NCBI RefSeq assembly: GCF_900168255.1
Contig: NZ_LT799838.1
Coordinates: 2,604,001 to 2,668,000 of the forward strand
Source of the DNA: Psychrobacter sp. DAB_AL43B
Lineage (GTDB): Bacteria; Pseudomonadota; Gammaproteobacteria; Pseudomonadales; Moraxellaceae
DNA length: 64,000 nt
Direction: 5' to 3'
The position numbers were made by a program, and so were the translations under genes. The notes under the pieces are model-generated. The model made no database searches, was not told the origin of the DNA, and worked only from the letters and a program-made list of their open reading frames with translations. Shown here piece by piece: positions 58,042 through 64,000 of this stretch (position 1 is the first letter of the stretch; each line of letters begins with the position of its first letter).

Positions 58042-59574
58042 CTAGATGATGGCATAAAGTGAGGTAGCCTTACTACTTTCTGCAGCTAACATATCATTGG
58101 CACTGACAACTTGATTGCGACCACGATCCTTAGCCTCATATAAGGCTTTATCGGCAATACAGATTAAACGCTGGCAAATATCAATGGGCAATTGTGCCTT
58201 TGCGATTTCTGTGGCGACTCGTTTTCTTCTATGCGCAACTCTTTTTTGCGAACTACTTTGCTTCGAGCTGGATTGCTTCGAACCATTGTCTTGCGAGTCT
58301 TTGATATTTGCGTTTTGTTTTTGTGAGCTTGTTAACGGCGGTGTGCTCTCTTTTAGCGCTACCGCTTTATACTCACTTTGGATTCGAGCGCGCTCATCGT
58401 GAGTCAAGGTATAAACCCCTAAACTGGCAGTGACGTTAAAATCTGTATTGTCATCACTACTGATCACATGCTGAGCAATATCTCGACGCAGCTGCTCAGC
58501 AATGCTCATCGCCCTATCATGCTGAGTATCAGGCAGCACAATCAAAAATTCTTCTCCGCCATAGCGACTTACAATCGCATCTTCTGTTAACGACTTTGAT
58601 AGCGTTTGTGCAACTTCGGACAATACTTGATCGCCAACATCATGACCATAATTGTCATTAATATTTTTAAACCAGTCTAAGTCTAATAAAATAACACTGA
58701 AATCCTGCTTATCTCCCATTGCCAAAAGCGCCTGCTGCATTTGCGTCAAGCCGTAGCGGCGACTTTTTAGCTGAGTCAACTCATCTTGATTGGCATACTG
58801 CATTATCTCAGCTTTACTATTATCTAATATCAATAACAGTGTGCGAAACATATAGATGATAAAAATCGCTTTTGGTAGCGCCATATAAATATGGGTGCTG
58901 CGCCAAAAAAATGCTGAGGAAAAGCGTAGTTGATTGAGGGTATCCCAACTTAGTGTACCGTTTTTGAAAATAGAGGCGGAGATGGCATTTTCGATAGCTG
59001 TCGTTTCGCTATAGGTGAGATAGCTATAAGTATCTAAAGGAAAAGAGGTGATGGTCATGTGGCGCAGATTGGGTATGGTAAAGCCAAAATAGGGAATCAG
59101 AGTGACCAAAAAAATTAATACGATATGCCCTAAAAAGGCTTTCCATACATAGCGTCGCCGTATGAGCATCATTCCTAGCATTGCTCCACCGACTAGCGAG
59201 ATCCCAGCGACCAAACTACTGTGCCCCATAACCAAAATAACCACAGCAATGTAAACGCTATAGAGCGCTACTAAAATGGCCTGCCACTTATGTAGTGAGC
59301 CATTGTCTTTTCTCATCGGTGATAAACGGCTGACCATCCATATAAAGAAGATACCCAGCAGGGTAACCCCAATCCACAAAGGGTAAAACAATTCCATATC
59401 TACGTAGGAACCATAAGTATCTTGGCGCCACCAGACAAATAAACACCAGAACCAATGTGATGTGATTTCCATCAAAACAAACAATGCCAGCAGTAATGCC
59501 CTATCAGCAGCTTGCCACTCAAAAATCACTCGAGAGAGTTTTCTGTAGCCTAGATGAGATATCGATAAAGCCAT
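58042..59574 (-). CDS. Membrane diguanylate cyclase (GGDEF) with an insertion
   Basis: The 510-residue protein has about six or seven membrane helices (1-255) and a C-terminal GGDEF domain. The DELTQLKSRRYGL start and active GGEEF (residues 339-343 in RYGGEEFLIVLP) are intact, so it should make c-di-GMP. The inhibitory RxxD site is absent (LTED in its place). Between the last strand and the ADKALYEAKDRGRN helix is an about 60-residue Ser/Lys/Gln-rich insertion (about 395-455), including SKQSSSKQSSSQKR and RRKRV. The external signal is unknown. Confidence 0.9.
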   Translation of the reverse strand: MALSISHLGYRKLSRVIFEWQAADRALLLALFVLMEITSHWFWCLFVWWRQDTYGSYVDMELFYPLWIGVTLLGIFFIWMVSRLSPMRKDNGSLHKWQAILVALYSVYIAVVILVMGHSSLVAGISLVGGAMLGMMLIRRRYVWKAFLGHIVLIFLVTLIPYFGFTIPNLRHMTITSFPLDTYSYLTYSETTAIENAISASIFKNGTLSWDTLNQLRFSSAFFWRSTHIYMALPKAIFIIYMFRTLLLILDNSKAEIMQYANQDELTQLKSRRYGLTQMQQALLAMGDKQDFSVILLDLDWFKNINDNYGHDVGDQVLSEVAQTLSKSLTEDAIVSRYGGEEFLIVLPDTQHDRAMSIAEQLRRDIAQHVISSDDNTDFNVTASLGVYTLTHDERARIQSEYKAVALKESTPPLTSSQKQNANIKDSQDNGSKQSSSKQSSSQKRVAHRRKRVATEIAKAQLPIDICQRLICIADKALYEAKDRGRNQVVSANDMLAAESSKATSLYAII

Positions 59575-59826
59575 AATGGGCTACCGCAAATAATGAAAGT
59601 TATTGAGCTAAAACCAGAACAGTCAACCAAGCGTCATGACTTATAGTAAATCTAAACTTACTCATTGAGTGTGGCAATTTTTATCTTATTTATCAATCCG
59701 TTTAAGTGATTTATGCGTCAATAAATGATGCCTTAATTTAGCAATCATTTAACCAACATTTTAATGAATACTGGCATTCATGCGACGTTTGCGACTTAGC
59801 AATATTTAGTGATGAAAATTTTTAGG

Positions 59827-60708
59827 CTACGATAAGGCTGCAAAAGACTGCCAAATACCTTGCTGCTCAGGATGCAAGTTTGGCACATCGCCTATACGGC
59901 GCCATGGCATATTGCTACCATGAAAGTCGCTACCTATCGATGTAACAAGATTGTGCTCAGCGATACTACGATCAACCATTCTACGAGTGCTTACAGGTTC
60001 ACTATTGGCAGGTAGCTCACAGGCATCGCCGCCAAGCTGGGCAAACTCTTCGATAAGCTTACGTACTCGTGTCGCTGAAAGCTGATAGCGCGTGGGGTGT
60101 GCTAGCACAGCTTTACCACCGCAAGCATGTATCAGCTCAATACCGTGCTGCATCGTCAACGCTTCAATCGCCACATAAGCAGGCTTATTATCAGCCAGAT
60201 ATTTATCAAAGGCTTTTTGTACGGTCTTAACCTCACCGCGCTCAAATAAAACTTGTCCAATATGCGCACGCCCAACTGCTTGTGGATTGTTACCCGCTTT
60301 ATAAAGAACGGCTTGCCATAGTTCATCATAATCAATGTCTAGCAACTCACTGAGTTTTTCAGTGATGCGTTGACCACGAGTAGCACGACTGTCTTGCAAC
60401 TGTTGTAAGGTCGCATGCATTTTTTCGCGATCGGTAAAATCTAATCCAAGTACATGAATGATTTTATTAGTGGATTTATTTTTACCATAGCCGCCGCTGA
60501 GCGTGTGCTCACAGCTAATTTCAACGCCATTAATTAATTGTATATTGCAAGCTTCAGCCGCCGCGCGTGCCTCATCGATACCCAATAAGGTATCATGATC
60601 GGTCAAAGCCAACACGTTAATTCCCGCACTATGGGCGCGCTGTACCACTTCTGCAGGCGCATAAGTACCGTCAGAACAGGTACTGTGGCAATGTAAGTCG
60701 ATTTTCAT
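59827..60708 (-). CDS. PHP-domain phosphoesterase (RNase AM / YciV type)
   Basis: The 293-residue protein has PHP metal ligands: IDLHCHSTCSDGTYAPAEVV, VLALTDHDTLLGI, GVEISCEH, VLAHPTRY and SIGSDFHG. E. coli YciV (Rnm, RNase AM) is a 5'-3' exonuclease acting on short RNA and rRNA 5' ends, and 5'-nucleotidase activity is also known in this family. AAGG precedes the start. It is divergent from yciB, as in many gammaproteobacteria. Confidence 0.9.
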   Translation of the reverse strand: MKIDLHCHSTCSDGTYAPAEVVQRAHSAGINVLALTDHDTLLGIDEARAAAEACNIQLINGVEISCEHTLSGGYGKNKSTNKIIHVLGLDFTDREKMHATLQQLQDSRATRGQRITEKLSELLDIDYDELWQAVLYKAGNNPQAVGRAHIGQVLFERGEVKTVQKAFDKYLADNKPAYVAIEALTMQHGIELIHACGGKAVLAHPTRYQLSATRVRKLIEEFAQLGGDACELPANSEPVSTRRMVDRSIAEHNLVTSIGSDFHGSNMPWRRIGDVPNLHPEQQGIWQSFAALS

Positions 60709-60898
60709 AAAGCTGGCCTTAAGGTTTTGAATGTATTGTCAATTTAAATGTGTCTTCGATAATGAATATGGTAGCAGTAAAATGAGGTAAAAATGGCTAA
60801 GGCGTGCCATATAAGACGATTATCGTGTTGATTGCTTTTTTTTGGCGCAGTAGACGTGTAAACTACCCCATACGTTTTTGTTGGACACCCTATTTGCT

Positions 60899-61450
60899 AT
60901 GAAAGCCTTATTAGACTTCATTCCCTTAATCGCGTTTTTTATTGCCGCTCGTTACAATGGTATTTTAGCAGCAGCAGGCGCATTGCTCGTTGCCACTATC
61001 ATCATCTATGCTATCCACTTTGTGCGTCAAAAAGGCAAGTTTGATAAACAACAATGGGTCGTTCTATTATTAACCATCGTCTTTTGCGGTGGCACACTGC
61101 TATTGCGTGACGACATCTACCTACGTTGGAAGTCACCGATTATTAACGGTATCTTTGCTATAACGCTTTTGGTGAGTGCTGCTATTAATAAGCCACTGAT
61201 GCAATTGGCCATGAAAGATGTTTTTTCGCTGACGATGAGTGGCTGGAAGAAGTTAACTGTCGCTTGGGCATTGTTTTTTGCCTTTATGGGCGTGCTGCAT
61301 TATATCACGGCATTTACGATGTCAGACGAAGCTTGGATTAACTTTAAAACCTATGGCTGGATTCCAATTATGCTGGTATTTGTGGTCGCCCAATTTTTAG
61401 TGTTAAAAAAGCACCTCAATCCCGCACTAACCGACAAAGCAGCTAAGTAA
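60899..61450 (+). CDS. yciB: Inner-membrane septation protein A
   Basis: The 183-residue protein has five membrane helices, beginning MKALLDFIPLIAFFIAARYNGI. It contains QKWVV-like (KQQWVVLLLTIVFCGGTLLL) and the conserved WKKLTVAWALFFAFMGVLHYI...NFKTYGW blocks. YciB (IspZ/IspA) helps cell-envelope integrity and septation. I use ATG at 60899; an upstream TTG at 60878 would add seven residues without a better site. Confidence 0.92.
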   Translation: MKALLDFIPLIAFFIAARYNGILAAAGALLVATIIIYAIHFVRQKGKFDKQQWVVLLLTIVFCGGTLLLRDDIYLRWKSPIINGIFAITLLVSAAINKPLMQLAMKDVFSLTMSGWKKLTVAWALFFAFMGVLHYITAFTMSDEAWINFKTYGWIPIMLVFVVAQFLVLKKHLNPALTDKAAK

Positions 61451-61625
61451 AAGACCATCAAATAGAAAGCCATCACATAATATTTATTATTTTATAATAA
61501 ACAACCACTTATTTCTAAATTCCAATTGTGACAATGATTAATCATATAGTCTAATTAGGTAGAGTGATTAAAAATATTGTTATTGATTATAGCGCTTTAT
61601 TCTTACTATTAATTGAGGAAGCAAT

Positions 61626-61967
61626 ATGTCCTTATTTGCCATTATTGGTTACGATGTTGCGGGTAGCAGCGCCCAACGTCAGATGACGCGCGCTGAACAT
61701 CTTGAACGCTTACAAGTATTGAGTCGTGAGCAGCGACTGATTATCGCCGGTCCAACGCCTATTGAGCACGGCAAAAGTGAGATGTCGGGCAGCCTTATTA
61801 TTGCTGACTTTGACTCTCTTGAGGCGGCTCAAGCTTGGGCAAGCGCTGATCCATACTTGCGTGACGGTGTATACAGTCATGTAGATATCAAGCCGTTTAT
61901 TCAAGCATTACCAGCAGCTACTGACCGTTCGGCAAATAAGCCATCAGACAAGGTAGCAGCATCGTGA
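61626..61967 (+). CDS. yciI: YciI-family protein
   Basis: The 113-residue protein has the YciI ferredoxin-like fold: FAIIGYDVAGSSAQRQMTRAEHLERL, IIAGPTPIEH, GSLIIADFDSLEAAQAWASADPYLRDGVY and VDIKPF. The His-Asp pair is the presumed catalytic dyad of the family; the reaction is unknown. GAGGAAG precedes the start. It overlaps the next gene by 4 bp. Confidence 0.92.
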   Translation: MSLFAIIGYDVAGSSAQRQMTRAEHLERLQVLSREQRLIIAGPTPIEHGKSEMSGSLIIADFDSLEAAQAWASADPYLRDGVYSHVDIKPFIQALPAATDRSANKPSDKVAAS

Positions 61968-62428
61968 TTCAGCAGTTATTTTCATTAAATAGTCATATCT
62001 ATAAAACTGGCTTTACTAGCATTATATTACTCGCTGCCATATCGGTACAAGCTGCGCCAACGGTTACCACTGCCGATCCAGCAGCAGTGACTATAACAGC
62101 GCCCAACGAGGTTGCCCCAACAACGACTGCGACCACCGCTACAAATACCGCGCCAGCGACGAATATTAACGATACCTTAAAGTTTAACGACACCTTGGCG
62201 GCACAGTTGCAACCATCAAATAAAGCTCTATCCGCCGCCAATCAGGAATTACTTAGCCGCAATGCCCAGCTGCAGCGCCAAGTCAACGATTTGCAGACTC
62301 AAGCAAACGTTTTGGTGTACGAGAGTAAAGGTCAAATATTTTTATATGGGGCATTTACCGTCTTGATTAGTTTATTAGTCGGTATTTTTATCTCATGGTT
62401 GGTTTTTGTGCGCCGTGAACGCTGGTAG
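61964..62428 (+). CDS. Membrane-anchored protein with Ala/Thr-rich region and coiled coil
   Basis: The 154-residue protein starts at GTG, which overlaps the yciI stop (GTGA). It has an N-terminal hydrophobic segment (FTSIILLAAISVQA), possibly a signal peptide. A long Ala/Thr/Pro-rich stretch (about 30-70) and a coiled coil (ANQELLSRNAQLQRQVNDLQ) come next. A C-terminal membrane helix (LYGAFTVLISLLVGIFISWLVFV) ends the protein in RRERW. I do not recognise the family. It is probably translated with yciI. Confidence 0.7.
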   Translation: MIQQLFSLNSHIYKTGFTSIILLAAISVQAAPTVTTADPAAVTITAPNEVAPTTTATTATNTAPATNINDTLKFNDTLAAQLQPSNKALSAANQELLSRNAQLQRQVNDLQTQANVLVYESKGQIFLYGAFTVLISLLVGIFISWLVFVRRERW

Positions 62429-62498
62429 CACCATTTTTTATCGACTTGCTCTATCTGTTTACCTGATGCCTGTTTGATCACTAATTGAGGACTTCTCC

Positions 62499-64000
62499 AT
62501 GCCCAAGCCCTCTTCTGCCACTATTAATGTACCTCTTCCTGCTACTAACGCTCTTAAACATGCTGAACGACCAAACGTTATTGTGCCTGCTAAGATCGAA
62601 TGGCAAACGGATGATGCTGGTAACAAAGTGCCGGTATCAGGGGAGTTTGGCGATGTCTATTTTTCACATGCAGATGGTTTAGCAGAGTCACGCCATGTAT
62701 TTTTGGCGCATAACCAATTGCCGGAGCGATTGGCAAACCTTGTGCCCCAGCAATGTTTTACCATTGCTGAATTGGGTTTTGGTACAGGGCTTAATTTTCT
62801 AGCGACGTGGCAACTATGGCGACAGCTTCGGTTAACACATTCGCACTTAGACAGCGCTCATTTGCACTTTATTACCACCGAAAAATATCCCATACCACTG
62901 ACAGACTTAAAACAGATACTCGCATTGTGGGCACAGCGTGCGCCTGAACTAGCAGAATTGATTGAGCAGCTTTTAGCCAGCTACCCACCGCTGATTGCCG
63001 GTTGTCATCGGTTGAATTTCTTTGCGGACAATATAACGCTTGATATTTGGTTAGGCGATGCAGGCGACAGCTTAGCAAGTTTAGGCTTTGAGACAGCTAT
63101 TCAACGCCCTTATATTGATGCATGGTTTTTAGATGGCTTTGCCCCTTCTTGTAATGAGATATTGTGGGCAGCAAGTATATTTATGCAGATACAGCGCTTA
63201 TCGCGCGCTGATACGACTGCCGCCACTTATAGCTGTGCCGGTATCGTCAAACGCGGACTACAAGCTCATGGGTTTGCCATTAAAAAAGTCAAAGGCTTTG
63301 GGCGCAAGCGCGAGATGCTCACCGCTGTCATGACTGAGCCCTTACCACTGGATGACCATCCCACCTTATATACCCATCCGAATCACACAGTCGTTATTGG
63401 TGCTGGCGTAGCAGGACTACTTACTGCTTGGACGCTGGCCAATCGTGGTATCAATGTCACTATTTTAGACAAAAGCGCACCGCTATCTGGCGCATCTGGT
63501 AATCCACGTGCCCTCCTCGCCCCCAACATGACGCCTATTCATCACGTCTATGAGCACCTTCATTCTATTGGCTATTTATATAGTGGCAGATTATATCGTG
63601 ACTTTAATAAGCAAGCCGCGATTCAAAGGACGCCGCTGATACTTGAGCAGACCGGCACTCTAGATTTATTAGTAAAAACCAATATTGGTACTGAGCAGAT
63701 TGCAGACTATCCAAATGCGATGGCAGCTACGATTACTACTGAAGAAGCGCGGCGGTTAAGCGGCTTAAAAGCTAAAGACTTAGCAGACAATTTATATTTA
63801 CCGCAATCTGGTTTGGTCAATCCACAAGCTTTAAAAACTGTCACCCTTGCGCATTCGAATATCAATTATCAGCAGTTTAGTGTTACCGATATTAAAGAAA
63901 CAGAAGATAAAGTTACGGTAAGTGGTAATAATAGTCAAAGCCCTATCACTATAATCGCTGACAATGTCGTGATTTGTGCTGCTTACGAAAGCCATCAACT
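62499..64000 (+). CDS. mnmC: Bifunctional tRNA modification enzyme MnmC (5' part, runs off the window)
   Basis: MnmC completes mnm5s2U34 in tRNA wobble positions; its N-terminal domain is the methyltransferase and its C-terminal domain the FAD-dependent demodification domain. About 500 residues are visible. The first domain shows [43 protein letters not shown] (SAM site) and [17 protein letters not shown]. The second domain begins [20 protein letters not shown], then [21 protein letters not shown] lies upstream of the ATG. The coding frame is still open at the right edge. Confidence 0.95.
   Translation, partial: MPKPSSATINVPLPATNALKHAERPNVIVPAKIEWQTDDAGNKVPVSGEFGDVYFSHADGLAESRHVFLAHNQLPERLANLVPQQCFTIAELGFGTGLNFLATWQLWRQLRLTHSHLDSAHLHFITTEKYPIPLTDLKQILALWAQRAPELAELIEQLLASYPPLIAGCHRLNFFADNITLDIWLGDAGDSLASLGFETAIQRPYIDAWFLDGFAPSCNEILWAASIFMQIQRLSRADTTAATYSCAGIVKRGLQAHGFAIKKVKGFGRKREMLTAVMTEPLPLDDHPTLYTHPNHTVVIGAGVAGLLTAWTLANRGINVTILDKSAPLSGASGNPRALLAPNMTPIHHVYEHLHSIGYLYSGRLYRDFNKQAAIQRTPLILEQTGTLDLLVKTNIGTEQIADYPNAMAATITTEEARRLSGLKAKDLADNLYLPQSGLVNPQALKTVTLAHSNINYQQFSVTDIKETEDKVTVSGNNSQSPITIIADNVVICAAYESHQ

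Overview
The window looks like chromosomal DNA of a Psychrobacter-like member of the Moraxellaceae (Gammaproteobacteria). This rests on the moderately AT-rich base composition, the protein flavour (hut operon, FimX, H-NS, GspN/C/D, TgpA cluster) and a short palindromic intergenic element at 10891-11038 of a kind I associate with Psychrobacter. No 16S or database comparison was possible, so the genus is an inference. I saw no tRNA, rRNA, CRISPR array, prophage or transposase gene.

Layout. (1) 1-4199: 3' end of the histidine-utilisation operon (hutU end, hutH, hutG, hutI), converting histidine to glutamate. (2) 4327-6703: a collapsed metE remnant (internal deletion plus frameshift) and NADP-type gdhA, both on the minus strand. 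(3) 7415-10691: a five-gene plus-strand cluster (Roadblock/LC7 protein, PAS protein, PhnD-like binding protein without a signal peptide, two proteins of unknown family). I find no named system that fits it, and it is the best candidate for something undescribed. (4) 10891-18563: MITE-like repeat, HdeD-like membrane protein, GNAT acetyltransferase, and a PaoABC-like molybdenum hydroxylase operon with its XdhC- and MocA-type maturation factors. (5) 18908-23126: DsbA/FrnE-like protein, DUF2164, glutathione-dependent formaldehyde dehydrogenase with a divergent LysR regulator, DUF4031, PACE efflux protein. (6) 23247-27992: MoxR-DUF58-TgpA transglutaminase module and a lipoprotein cytochrome c. (7) 28216-32262: a c-di-GMP effector pair for type IV pili, FimX (degenerate GGDEF and EAL) plus a FimW-like protein. 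(8) 32447-38196: epmB, efp, soluble hybrid histidine kinase, tcdA, TatD-type hydrolase. (9) 38370-43485: a tiny membrane ORF, type II secretion gspN-gspC-gspD, and an H-NS-family protein. (10) 43969-49633: ssb, YajR-type MFS transporter, uvrA. (11) 49956-51431: an orphan type VI secretion PAAR-metallopeptidase effector with a lipoprotein immunity candidate. (12) 51676-54677: M48 peptidase and small lipoproteins, small membrane protein, GNAT. (13) 54770-64000: Rieske/FAD reductase, truD, diguanylate cyclase with an unusual insertion, PHP phosphoesterase, yciB, yciI, a membrane-anchored protein, and the 5' part of mnmC.

The genes are mostly housekeeping and catabolic, arranged as short operons separated by clear hairpin terminators. 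The accessory-looking parts are the PAAR pair, the MITE-like element, the metE remnant and possibly the 7.4-10.7 kb cluster.
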